Below, in pieces: positions 1-7,128 of a stretch of 64,000 bases of DNA. Each line of letters starts with the position of its first letter. Position 1 is the stretch's first letter. The translations under genes were made by a program, and so were the position numbers. The notes beneath the pieces were generated by a model, which saw nothing but the letters and a program-made list of their open reading frames with translations, was not told the DNA's origin and searched no databases. Source of the DNA: Paenibacillus faecis (GTDB lineage: Bacteria; Bacillota; Bacilli; Paenibacillales; Paenibacillaceae); assembly GCF_008084145.1 (NCBI RefSeq), contig NZ_VSDO01000003.1, positions 961,318-1,025,317 on the forward strand. Reading direction: 5' to 3'.

Positions 1-83
1 AGGAAGGCGGCATCACCGCCGTGGATATCAAGGAAGCGCAGCAATATAATGAAGCCTTCGAGAAGGCCCGCTCCGCTGGCTAG
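1..83 (+). CDS. 3' end of an unidentified gene
   Basis: An open frame enters from the left edge and stops at the TAG at 81-83. The visible 26 residues end in EAFEKARSAG and are rich in Glu, Ala and Lys, as in a charged C-terminal helix. A strong hairpin follows 45 bp later, so this is probably the last gene of a plus-strand unit. The fragment is too short to name the protein. Confidence 0.55.
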   Translation, partial: EGGITAVDIKEAQQYNEAFEKARSAG

Positions 84-128
84 AAACGGACGCAGGAAGC
101 GAAGCCAACCCGAGGCCGCAGAGAGAAG

Positions 129-172
129 CGCCCGCCGGAAACCTGAACTCAGGCCCGGCGGGCGTGTTGTTG
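129..172 (+). terminator. Intrinsic terminator after the partial first gene
   Basis: Ten-base arms CGCCCGCCGG (129-138) and CCGGCGGGCG (155-164) pair perfectly and are followed by a T-rich stretch. The hairpin lies between two convergent genes and could also serve the minus-strand cytochrome gene that ends at 179. Confidence 0.7.
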
Positions 173-178
173 TATGCG

Positions 179-535
179 TTATTTCTTCTCGGAAAGATAC
201 ATCGCGACGTTGGCGATCTCCTCTTCCTTCAATTTATCCTTGAAGGAAGGCATCATGCCCTTACCTTTGGTGATGGTCCCGAACAATTGGTCCGCAGACA
301 GCTCGGCACCTACTTTTTGCAGGTTCGGACCGGCTCCGCCTTGCAATTGATCTCCATGACAGCTAATGCAGTTCGCCTTTATAACAGCTTCGGCTTGTTC
401 CGCATTTAACGTGATTTCAGGCATTTGCGGTTTCTCTTCCTGAGCAACCTGTTCCCGGCCGGGCAATGTAAACATTAACACGGCTGCGAAGGCGCAAGCC
501 ACGACGAGTAATCCGCTCATGATCCACTTCTGCAT
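179..535 (-). CDS. Membrane-anchored c-type cytochrome (c-551 type)
   Basis: Small electron-carrier protein of 118 aa. One heme-attachment motif C56-I-S-C59-H60 is visible, followed by a GMMPSF segment that supplies the likely axial methionine; the C-terminal part is a class I cytochrome c fold. The N-terminus (residues 5-24) is a hydrophobic segment that either stays as a membrane anchor or is cut as a lipoprotein (VVAC at 11-14 fits a lipobox loosely). The family (CccA/CccB of Bacillus) carries electrons from the bc complex to cytochrome oxidase on the outer face of the membrane. The ATG at 535 is chosen over an upstream in-frame start because AGGAGG lies about 10 bases before it. Which of the two Bacillus paralogues it matches is not settled. 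Confidence 0.88.
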   Translation of the reverse strand: MQKWIMSGLLVVACAFAAVLMFTLPGREQVAQEEKPQMPEITLNAEQAEAVIKANCISCHGDQLQGGAGPNLQKVGAELSADQLFGTITKGKGMMPSFKDKLKEEEIANVAMYLSEKK

Positions 536-692
536 TCCGATCGTCCCTCCTATGTAAGTTACCCCTTCCATTATAGCGGAACAGGCTCATTGATCATAGC
601 GTTTGTGTCAAAAAAAGTAACGAATTACTCCTCTTTTTTGTATATTTCCCAAAATGATGTGCTATTTATCATAGACGCGTTTTATCAAAGGG

Positions 693-1196
693 CTAAGGTG
701 AGGTTGGGGCGCCTTTGTAAACCATGCAGTAGTAAGGTTTGGAAATTCCGCCGGGAGTCATTTTCTCGTACAAATCGGTAATGACGAACCCGGCCTTTTG
801 ATAGGCCCGAATCGCCCGGGTATTCCAGGTCAGAACCTCCAGGTCGATGACATCCTGCGGTTTGCGCCGCTGTGCTTCCTCCACGATCGTCAGCACAAAG
901 CTTTTACCCAGTCCCTGGCCGCATAAATCGGGCCGCATCCCGATGCCGAGCCGTGTAACCCCCTCCATCGGGAAATATTGGGCAAACCCGGCGAGTTCGT
1001 CATCCGGGGTCAACAAAGAGACATACTGCTGCGCTCTTAAGGCCGGGTTCCCAAACTCCACGTCGAGCGCTTTCATTTGTTCCCAGGGGAGCCAGCTGTA
1101 AATATCGTATGGGGAATCGTATTTCCAGGTACAGATAGCCGCGCCGTGGCTTTCCTCCATGGGAACGATCCGGAAAGTGGTGACGGGTTTTTCCAT
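693..1196 (-). CDS. GNAT family N-acetyltransferase
   Basis: A 167-aa single-domain protein with the GNAT fold. The acetyl-CoA pyrophosphate loop is visible as GQGLGKS around residues 91-97, after the beta-strand GVTRLGIGMRP, and the C-terminal half has the typical TWNTRAIRAYQKAGF segment seen in RimI/RimJ-like enzymes. It should transfer an acetyl group from acetyl-CoA to an amine; the substrate cannot be read from the sequence. The ATG at 1196 follows AAGGAGG by 7 bases. It is monocistronic: more than 150 bp separate it from the cytochrome gene and 358 bp from the next gene upstream. Confidence 0.85.
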   Translation of the reverse strand: MEKPVTTFRIVPMEESHGAAICTWKYDSPYDIYSWLPWEQMKALDVEFGNPALRAQQYVSLLTPDDELAGFAQYFPMEGVTRLGIGMRPDLCGQGLGKSFVLTIVEEAQRRKPQDVIDLEVLTWNTRAIRAYQKAGFVITDLYEKMTPGGISKPYYCMVYKGAPTSP

Positions 1197-1554
1197 GTTT
1201 GCGCCTCCTTAAACAATGGGAAATGAATATCGGGTGTGTCTCTCCATCGATTTGAAATTTCTATTTAACATCACTCTAACGGGAAATGGTTTGCTTGTAA
1301 AGATAGGAGGAACCTAGGTGTTTCGTCCTCCGTCAGCGGGGTAATGAGGAGTATGGGAAGATTTGGAGAGTGGGTATGGGAGAGAAAGCGGCAAACGAAA
1401 AAAAATAAATTTTGGCGGAAAGGCCATTTTCAGAAACCTTTTTGAACGGACTTTCGTTATATGGTATATAGCGAAAAAAAAACGCAGCGGTTCCGGCAAG
1501 AACCACTGCGGTGTCAGCAATGTTGAAATGAGCGCCTCAAATTAAGCAACGGGA
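1197..1554. other. Intergenic stretch with one terminator and no gene
   Basis: 358 bp without a convincing ORF. Short frames here lack ribosome binding sites and overlap the hairpin at 1474-1512. The 1385-1480 part is AT-rich. No riboswitch or promoter was recognised. Confidence 0.5.
1474..1512 (-). terminator. Intrinsic terminator of the first NlpC/P60 gene
   Basis: On the minus strand CGCAGTGGTTC and GAACCGCTGCG pair (one G-U) around a short loop and run into eight or more T. It lies 43 bp after the stop of the hydrolase gene. Confidence 0.85.
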
Positions 1555-2028
1555 TCAAGATTCAGCATACGTGGAGTAACCGGTTTTGCTGAGAATTCTT
1601 TTGGCCCCGACATATTTGGACTTATAGTAACTGCTGTTTAATTGATCGGTACGGATTCCTTTGGATGAAGAAGCGTGCGCGAATTTTCCGTCACCGATGT
1701 AAATGCCGACGTGGGATACTTTATTCTTGCCCAAAGTATTGAAGAATACGAGATCCCCCGGCTTCAACTGGCTTTTGGCGACAGGAGTGCCTTGCTTGTA
1801 TTGGGCCGAAGAGACGCGGGCCAGCTTGACGCCCATTTGCTTGAACACGTATCTGGTAAATCCGGAACAGTCGAATCCGTTCGTGGTAACCCCCCCGTAT
1901 TTATAAGGCGTCCCGTATACGGACTTCACAACGCTGTTCAATTTCGTATCTGCGGCGGATACACTCCCCGTCCCTAAGGTGAACAAAATCGCCAAACTCG
2001 TCGCTGCTGCTGCAAATGTCTTTCTCAT
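1555..2028 (-). CDS. Secreted NlpC/P60 family cell-wall hydrolase (copy 1)
   Basis: A 157-aa exported cysteine peptidase. Residues 1-25 form a Sec signal peptide ending near VSAA. The rest is one bare NlpC/P60 domain with catalytic C54 in GFDCSGF, H106 in VSHVGIYIG and H118 in KFAHASSSKG as the third polar residue. Enzymes of this family cut the gamma-D-Glu to meso-Dpm (or Lys) bond in peptidoglycan stem peptides. There are no SH3 or LysM wall-binding repeats, so it is a minimal hydrolase. The ATG at 2028 has AAGGAG 12 bases upstream. A c-di-AMP riboswitch precedes it. It is a close paralogue of the protein at 2413-2904; both have the same layout and length. Confidence 0.92.
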   Translation of the reverse strand: MRKTFAAAATSLAILFTLGTGSVSAADTKLNSVVKSVYGTPYKYGGVTTNGFDCSGFTRYVFKQMGVKLARVSSAQYKQGTPVAKSQLKPGDLVFFNTLGKNKVSHVGIYIGDGKFAHASSSKGIRTDQLNSSYYKSKYVGAKRILSKTGYSTYAES

Positions 2029-2047
2029 GCTGTAAAAGTTCTCCTTC

Positions 2048-2175
2048 CAAGGCCTGCGAGGTTAGCTTGAGGATTCGGTTGAAGGTTCCCTATGATCCCT
2101 ATGTATCGGTAATCAATTCACCCAAAATGGTTCCCCCGTTTCCCGGGTGCCGGGAATTCGGCTGATCTAGTTGAT
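2048..2175 (-). promoter_or_regulatory. c-di-AMP riboswitch (ydaO/yuaA class) of NlpC/P60 copy 1
   Basis: Read on the minus strand, the hallmark blocks appear in order: CGGGGGAACCA, TGGGTGAATTGAT, then CTTCAACCGAATCC and GCTAACCTCGCAGGCC just before the ribosome binding site. These match the conserved core of the ydaO class, which binds cyclic di-AMP and usually switches expression off. NlpC/P60 hydrolases are a typical target. The borders are approximate. No separate terminator was seen between aptamer and start, so control may be by sequestering the AAGGAG site just downstream. Confidence 0.9.
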
Positions 2176-2235
2176 GCACCCAAAGTTGTGACGTGGCGAA
2201 CATTGTTTACAAAGTTGTTACTATTTACTTTGGTT

Positions 2236-2264
2236 ATTGTACCAAGCCTGTCTTGCTTTGGCAA
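2236..2264 (-). promoter_or_regulatory. Sigma-A type promoter of NlpC/P60 copy 1
   Basis: On the minus strand TTGCCA (2259-2264) and TACAAT (2236-2241) are 17 bases apart. The predicted start near 2228 gives a leader of about 200 nt that contains the whole riboswitch. Confidence 0.75.
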
Positions 2265-2362
2265 GTCATTCTAAGGCTGCCGGTTATTTTAAGCCGATCG
2301 TCCCGTTTATGACAAGGAGAGGCGGGTAATTTCTCCTAAGCGGGCTATGCAAAACAACCATG

Positions 2363-2403
2363 AAAAAACCCGCAGTCCTCGATTCGGGTGAATCGCTGCG
2401 GGC
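2363..2403 (-). terminator. Intrinsic terminator of NlpC/P60 copy 2
   Basis: On the minus strand CCCGCAG/CTGCGGG and the inner CGATTC/GAATCG arms form one long hairpin followed by six T. It starts 10 bp after the stop codon. Confidence 0.85.
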
Positions 2404-2412
2404 TTGTCGTAA

Positions 2413-2904
2413 TTATTCTACATCGTCGTGATCTGTGGGTTCGCTGGTAACTTCCTCGTACTTGTCGGTACTCAGAATCCGTTTCGCCCCGACATAACGT
2501 TGTACATAATACTTCTCGCTTAATTTGCTGATAATTACGCCTTTGGAAGAAGAAGCATGGGCAAACTTGCCATCGCCGACATAAACGCCGACATGAGAAA
2601 CGCCTTTACCGGATGTGTTGAAGAATACGAGATCGCCGGCAATCAGGTTTTCCTTCTCTACGGCCGTACCCATCTTGTATTGGGCGCCGGATTGATGCGG
2701 CAGTTTAATGCCGATCTTCGAAAAGACGTACATGGTAAATCCGGAACAATCGAAGCCGGCCGTTGTAGTGCCGCCGGAAGCATATTCCGTTCCCAAGGCT
2801 TTGTCGATGACGCCGTCCAATGTGGAATCGGCGAAAGCGCTGCCAGTGCCAACGGAGAAAAGAATGGCAAGACTTACTGCTGCTGCGGTCAACTGTTTCT
2901 TCAA
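2413..2904 (-). CDS. Secreted NlpC/P60 family cell-wall hydrolase (copy 2)
   Basis: A 163-aa exported peptidoglycan endopeptidase of the same build as copy 1: signal peptide (residues 1-26, ending SAFA), then a single NlpC/P60 domain with C53 in GFDCSGF, H104 in VSHVGVYVG and H116 in KFAHASSSKG. It differs mostly in the C-terminal tail, which ends in an acidic stretch with TDHDDVE. The start is a TTG at 2904, with GGAAGGAG about 7 bases upstream and no better ATG. The promoter and riboswitch in front of it are duplicated together with the gene, so the two enzymes are expected to respond to the same c-di-AMP signal. Confidence 0.92.
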   Translation of the reverse strand: MKKQLTAAAVSLAILFSVGTGSAFADSTLDGVIDKALGTEYASGGTTTAGFDCSGFTMYVFSKIGIKLPHQSGAQYKMGTAVEKENLIAGDLVFFNTSGKGVSHVGVYVGDGKFAHASSSKGVIISKLSEKYYVQRYVGAKRILSTDKYEEVTSEPTDHDDVE

Positions 2905-2921
2905 GAAAATGCTCCTTCCAA

Positions 2922-3040
2922 TGCCTACGAGGTTAGCTTAAGGATTCGGTTGAAGGCCCCCTATGATCCCTCTCTTGCGAGATCAATTCACCCAAAGTGG
3001 TTCCCCCGTTCCCCGTCAAGGGAATTCGGCTGTAGTATAC
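2922..3040 (-). promoter_or_regulatory. c-di-AMP riboswitch (ydaO/yuaA class) of NlpC/P60 copy 2
   Basis: The minus strand shows the same ordered blocks as the first copy: GCCGAATTCCC, CGGGGGAACCACT, TGGGTGAATTGATC, CTTCAACCGAATCC and GCTAACCTCGTAGGC. The last block lies just before the GGAAGGAG ribosome binding site. The stem-loop between the blocks differs in sequence from copy 1 but keeps pairing (GATCTCGC..GCGAGA type), which supports a conserved RNA rather than a recent identical copy. Confidence 0.92.
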
Positions 3041-3133
3041 ATCCGATTTACTTACATATTCGACACCCGACACAGTTCTCCTGCCAAGGTGACAAAAATA
3101 ATTACAAAATCGTTACTGAATTGTGCTGTTGCT

Positions 3134-3163
3134 ATTGTAACAAAGGCAAGTATATTTTGGCAA
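3134..3163 (-). promoter_or_regulatory. Sigma-A type promoter of NlpC/P60 copy 2
   Basis: On the minus strand TTGCCA (3158-3163) and TACAAT (3134-3139) are 18 bases apart, nearly the same promoter as for copy 1. It sits about 95 bp upstream of the riboswitch. Confidence 0.7.
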
Positions 3164-3199
3164 TGGCTATTTAGCAAGATTTAGAGGCGAAAACACAGG

Positions 3200-3226
3200 G
3201 AAAAGCCCCCGCATTAACGCGGAGGC
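3200..3226 (-). terminator. Intrinsic terminator of the membrane protein gene
   Basis: On the minus strand a GC-rich hairpin (GCCTCCGCG, loop TTAA, TGCGGGGGC, with some G-U pairing) is followed by TTTT. It lies 37 bp after the stop at 3263. Confidence 0.65.
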
Positions 3227-3262
3227 CTTGTGGCGCAAGGGCTGCACAAAAGTGAAAAAAAT

Positions 3263-4093
3263 TTAACCTTTATGTAACTTGGTTTGCCAGAGCTCATATT
3301 GAGAGGATACCGACCAAATTTGCAATAGACTGCGAATAAAAGGATAGGTTTGCTGCAAAATCATAGCGGTCAACCCGGTCCAGATCCAAGAGAAGGCCCC
3401 GCAGATGAGAAATAGGGCGGCTCCGGCCGTGCCGAGAATCAGGGATATGGCGATGCCGGGCAGCAGGTGTCGAAGGCTGATTAGTAGAGAGTTCCATATC
3501 CCCTCCTTGAACAGGAAGCCGAGTTGGGAGAACAGCAGGACTTGGCGAATGACCCAGCCGTAGACGGCCCATCCCGTCAGCAGCCCGACCATCGCAAGCA
3601 GAGGCCCCATTCGCCCGCTTTCGGGGACAAGCCAAGGCAAGAGGGTCGCCAATTGGGGGACCACCCATAGCCCGGGCAGGGCGAGCAGAATCAACTCTAA
3701 CAGGAAAAAGAGGGTGACTGGCTTCCAGAATTCCTTCATCCCGCGGAAGAGGGGAAGCCCGGACCTTTGCTCCTCCGGAGGTCTCAGCCCGTAAAGAATA
3801 CCGGCCTGGAACAGCGGCGTCATCAGCAGACGTAAGACAATCAGGCCTAGCAGCATCCACAAATGCTGGTGGATGGCCGGGTTCCGTCCAAGCTCGATTT
3901 GCCCCTCGATCATGTAGAGAACCCGGCTCATTTCATTCGGCGGGGGATCGGGATACCGCGACAGCAGAGCGATAACGGCCGAGTGAATCAGCCGATAGAA
4001 GAACAATCCCCAAAGCAGTTGGTACAGAAACAGGATGATTACAGAGGGAAATTGGCTTCGAACAAGCCCCCATCCATTCCGTACGTAGGTCAT
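3263..4093 (-). CDS. Polytopic membrane protein of unknown function
   Basis: A 276-aa protein with about five or six hydrophobic segments (for example around residues 15-40, 80-100, 125-150, 165-185 and 205-240). I do not recognise a named family; the layout, with a hydrophobic region near the N-terminus and a run of helices after an amphipathic loop, resembles small uncharacterised Bacillales integral membrane proteins. The ATG at 4093 is chosen because TTAGGAGGG sits directly upstream. An open frame continues further upstream but is only translation of the 62-bp tandem repeats. The gene follows the M1 peptidase gene on the same strand after 265 bp filled by the repeats, so co-transcription is possible but unproven. 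Confidence 0.7.
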   Translation of the reverse strand: MTYVRNGWGLVRSQFPSVIILFLYQLLWGLFFYRLIHSAVIALLSRYPDPPPNEMSRVLYMIEGQIELGRNPAIHQHLWMLLGLIVLRLLMTPLFQAGILYGLRPPEEQRSGLPLFRGMKEFWKPVTLFFLLELILLALPGLWVVPQLATLLPWLVPESGRMGPLLAMVGLLTGWAVYGWVIRQVLLFSQLGFLFKEGIWNSLLISLRHLLPGIAISLILGTAGAALFLICGAFSWIWTGLTAMILQQTYPFIRSLLQIWSVSSQYELWQTKLHKG

Positions 4094-4110
4094 TATTTTC
4101 CCTCCTAAAA

Positions 4111-4350
4111 GTTTTGTGAGCGTTACATCTGGAGATAGCATCGTACAAAACATACTTCGTAAGCATAGGCTTAGTTTTGTGAGCGTAACATCACGGATAG
4201 CATCGTACAAAACATACTTCGTAAGCATAGGCTTAGTTTTGTGAGCGTAACATCACGGATAGCTGCGTACAGAACTTACTTCGTAAGCATAGGCCTAGTT
4301 TCGTGAGCGTAACATCACGGATAGCTGCGTACAAAAAGCATAGGCTCGGT
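4111..4350. repeat. Four tandem copies of a 62-63 bp intergenic repeat
   Basis: Units start with GTTTTGTGAGCGTAACATCA or close variants at 4111, 4174, 4236 and 4298 and end with CTTCGTAAGCATAGGC. The period is 63, 62 and 62 bp; the last unit is shortened by loss of the CATACTTCGT part. The array fills the whole gap between the M1 peptidase gene and the membrane protein gene. There are no unique spacers, so it is not a CRISPR array. Confidence 0.9.
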
Positions 4351-4358
4351 TTTGCGGC

Positions 4359-6362
4359 TTACCAGACGAGGGCCCCCAGCATCGCTTCCAGCAGCTTTAC
4401 GACCCCAAGCGTAGCCCGGGTTCCGGTAGGTTCGGCGACCTCCGCTCTCATGTAGTTGTTGATATGTTTGTTCTCAAGAACGAGCGAATAATCGGGATCG
4501 ATCTGCACCCAGTCCAGAGGTGCCTTGTACCGCAGCGTCATCTGAACGGTTTCACCTTCGCCGTTCCAGACTTTGCGGACCGTGTGCCCGTCCTTGAAGC
4601 TGAAGAGGAGCGGAACCTTAGGGGCGCTTCCGCCCCGGCGGCTTAGCGTAACCTTCGATTCATACAGGGCCGCCCCGTTCTTGCCGGCAATGGATTGGAC
4701 CGCTATGCGATCCACCGAAAAATCGGCCATTTTGCCATCGTATACATACTGGTTAAAATAAGCCTTCCAGCTTCGGCCGGTCACCTGCTCGACAATGCGT
4801 TGGAAATCGGAGGTGGTCGGGTGTTTAAACCGGAATTTTTGGCTGTAATTGTAAAGGATTCGCTTCATGGCTTTGGCTCCAACCTGGCGCTCGATATCCA
4901 GCAGAATCAATTGTCCCCGGGAATATACATTTTTGGCGTAAATATCGCTGGAGCCAAACTTCCAGGAGACTTGCGCCAAGGGGGCCGGGTTGGAGACAAG
5001 CGCGGCCTGCAGCGGCAGATTCGGCGCAATCCCGAATTCCTGCTCCATCAATTTGTCCTCCGCATAGGAGGCGAAGGCTTCGTCCAACCAGGCCTCTTCA
5101 AATTCGTTATTGGCCACCATTCCGTAAAAAAACTGGTGGGCCACTTCATGAATCACGGTGCGTTCCAGCTCATCGTAACCCGGGGATTCGCTGTTCGCCC
5201 CAAAGGCCGTGACCAGCGTCGGGTATTCCATGCCGCCGGCCCCGTTGCCCTGTGCGGGCGGAACGACGACGGACAGCGTAGAGTAAGGGTAGCGCCCGTA
5301 CCACTTGCTGAAATTCGAGAGGGCCACTTTGGCCGCGTAGAAATACCGATCTTTCAGATCCTGGTGAGCCGGATCGAGATACAGCTTGATCCGGACTCCC
5401 GGCACCTCCGCCGAGGAAAACGGCTCTTCGGCGTAAACGAAGTGGGGAGAAGCCGACCAGGCAAAATCGTGGACATCGTCGGCATAGAATTGAACCGTCT
5501 TCCGGCCGTCCTTGCGAACCGCCGGCTTGGTCTGGAATCCGGTCGCGGCCACCGTATACGTTTCGGGCACATTGATGCTTACGCTATATATGCCGAAATC
5601 GGAGTAAAATTCCGAGTTGCCGTGGTATTGGTGAAGGTTCCAGCCCTCCGTTTGACGGCCGCGCGTCCCGGCGGGTTCATATACGCTGACTTTGGGAAAC
5701 CATTGGCCCGCCATGACAAAATCGCCGGCGGTGCCCATACGGGCAAACACCTTTGGCAGATTCACTTTAAATTGAATTTTTAAAGTAAGGTCTTCGCCTC
5801 CGCGTACCGTCACGGGCAGACGGATTTTCGCCAAGGTCCGGTCATGCGTATTTCCATCGTCCGGCTGAACGTATTGAAGCCGGTGTAGCAGGGAAATACC
5901 GTCCGTGGTGCGGATCTCCGTCAACTCCATGCCGCCCCATCCGTCTTTGGGCATGAGGTCTCCGCGCAGCTTCCCGCCGGATTCCTTCATAAAAGTGGAT
6001 TCGCCGGAGGCGAAAGCATTGGGATACAGATGCAGATAAAGCTCGTTCACGGATTTTTTGCCGGGATGTGTCCAGGTTAGCGTTTCGGTGCCGATGAGCG
6101 TTTGGTTCTTTTCGTCGAGATGCACCTGGATGTGATATTCCGTAATCCGGTCGCTGAGCACCTCCGCCGTCGGATGTTGTATGCTTTCGGTCAGAGGGAG
6201 CGCGGGGGCGGGCCCGGTTTTGGCCGAGTCCAGGGGCTTGGCCTTTTTGGACGCAAAGGAAGAAAGGTGCGAAGGCTCCGGGCTCAGCGTGTACCGGATG
6301 GTACCGGCGATGAGGCACAGGGCGAGAAAGGAAATGCCGATGAATAAACTACGTCGGGTCAT
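4359..6362 (-). CDS. M1 family (gluzincin) zinc metallopeptidase, membrane-anchored
   Basis: A 667-aa protein. Residues 4-24 form an N-terminal signal anchor, so the enzyme acts outside the membrane. The catalytic domain shows H405-E-V-A-H409 and the third zinc ligand E428 exactly 19 residues after the second histidine (in EEAWLDEAF), with the substrate-binding GGMEY motif about 35 residues before (equivalent of GAMEN). The N-terminal third is the beta-rich domain of aminopeptidase N-like enzymes, and a C-terminal beta domain follows. It should cleave N-terminal residues from peptides; substrate unknown. The ATG at 6362 is preferred over an upstream in-frame ATG because GGGAGG is 11 bases before it. 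It faces ywhD head-to-head across 164 bp. Confidence 0.9.
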   Translation of the reverse strand: MTRRSLFIGISFLALCLIAGTIRYTLSPEPSHLSSFASKKAKPLDSAKTGPAPALPLTESIQHPTAEVLSDRITEYHIQVHLDEKNQTLIGTETLTWTHPGKKSVNELYLHLYPNAFASGESTFMKESGGKLRGDLMPKDGWGGMELTEIRTTDGISLLHRLQYVQPDDGNTHDRTLAKIRLPVTVRGGEDLTLKIQFKVNLPKVFARMGTAGDFVMAGQWFPKVSVYEPAGTRGRQTEGWNLHQYHGNSEFYSDFGIYSVSINVPETYTVAATGFQTKPAVRKDGRKTVQFYADDVHDFAWSASPHFVYAEEPFSSAEVPGVRIKLYLDPAHQDLKDRYFYAAKVALSNFSKWYGRYPYSTLSVVVPPAQGNGAGGMEYPTLVTAFGANSESPGYDELERTVIHEVAHQFFYGMVANNEFEEAWLDEAFASYAEDKLMEQEFGIAPNLPLQAALVSNPAPLAQVSWKFGSSDIYAKNVYSRGQLILLDIERQVGAKAMKRILYNYSQKFRFKHPTTSDFQRIVEQVTGRSWKAYFNQYVYDGKMADFSVDRIAVQSIAGKNGAALYESKVTLSRRGGSAPKVPLLFSFKDGHTVRKVWNGEGETVQMTLRYKAPLDWVQIDPDYSLVLENKHINNYMRAEVAEPTGTRATLGVVKLLEAMLGALVW

Positions 6363-6526
6363 ACAATGGATACCTCCCGTTGACAAGCATCTACAGCATG
6401 TATATGTTTGCATTTGGGAGATTATTAGCTAAAATTAAATAAATGAATGAAACCCGCGCAAATGGCGGCTTCCCGCCGCTTGGCATAAACATCGGCGTTA
6501 AGAAAAGGACGACTCGGGAGGGAATT

Positions 6527-7048
6527 ATGGATAATAAATCGGAATCGCAGAAAACAGGCAAAAAGATATTTGCGTTGAACATTATCAGCAATGAGGAGAA
6601 GAGCAAGCATAAGGGCTTTGGCGCGGGCTCGATCGATTTGAACAGCATGTCTCCGGTGATCATCGACGGCAATGAGGCTTATATCGATATCGGGGCGATG
6701 CACGCCAAGAGCAAAGTGGAGAAAGGAATCAAATTCTCCACCAACCGCGAAGATGTGCCGGCCGGCCGCCAGGTTTGGATCGTGTGGGTCGCTGTGGACC
6801 GTTCGCCGGAGGGCCAATTCTACGGCGGGCTTACGGCCTGTGAAATGTGGATCGATTCCGAAGCGCGCCGCGGGTGGAAGATTCTCGCCGATCATGTAAA
6901 CAAGATGGATTACGCGTTGAAACGCCGCATTATTCTGGACGGCCTTTCGGCGGAGCAAAAGAACGCCTTGAAACAGCTGTTGATCGATACGAATCAAGAG
7001 TGGTGGGAACGCTCGCCCGACGAGCTGAAGGCGGCGTTGGAAGCCTAA
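6527..7048 (+). CDS. ywhD: YwhD family protein
   Basis: A 173-aa soluble protein that matches the Bacillales YwhD family over its whole length: an N-terminal lysine-rich lead, the AYIDIGAMHAKS block, the EKGIKF block, a WIVWVAVDR strand and the TACEMWID/ARRGWK segment, ending in helices. The biochemical role of the family is not known. The ATG at 6527 follows GGGAGGGA; the open frame upstream has no ribosome binding site. In B. subtilis ywhD lies next to pbpG, speE and speB; here the PBP gene is 15 kb further on because the chemotaxis block intervenes. Confidence 0.85.
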   Translation: MDNKSESQKTGKKIFALNIISNEEKSKHKGFGAGSIDLNSMSPVIIDGNEAYIDIGAMHAKSKVEKGIKFSTNREDVPAGRQVWIVWVAVDRSPEGQFYGGLTACEMWIDSEARRGWKILADHVNKMDYALKRRIILDGLSAEQKNALKQLLIDTNQEWWERSPDELKAALEA

Positions 7049-7052
7049 TAAC

Positions 7053-7106
7053 AAAGGAGGTTGGCCCCGAGTCATGGGTATGACGGGGGCCAACCTCCTT
7101 TTTTGG
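7053..7106 (+). terminator. Intrinsic terminator of ywhD
   Basis: Arms AAGGAGGTTGGCCCC and GGGGCCAACCTCCTT pair perfectly around a 17-nt loop and run into six T. It begins a few bases after the stop codon. The minus-strand stalk-protein gene ends at 7129, so the hairpin may serve both. Confidence 0.92.
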
Positions 7107-7128
7107 TTTGCGGGATACTCATCACCGC

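Noticed and set aside
4111..4350. Possible CRISPR array
   Set aside because: The units are contiguous 62-bp repeats without unique spacers, and no cas genes are present.
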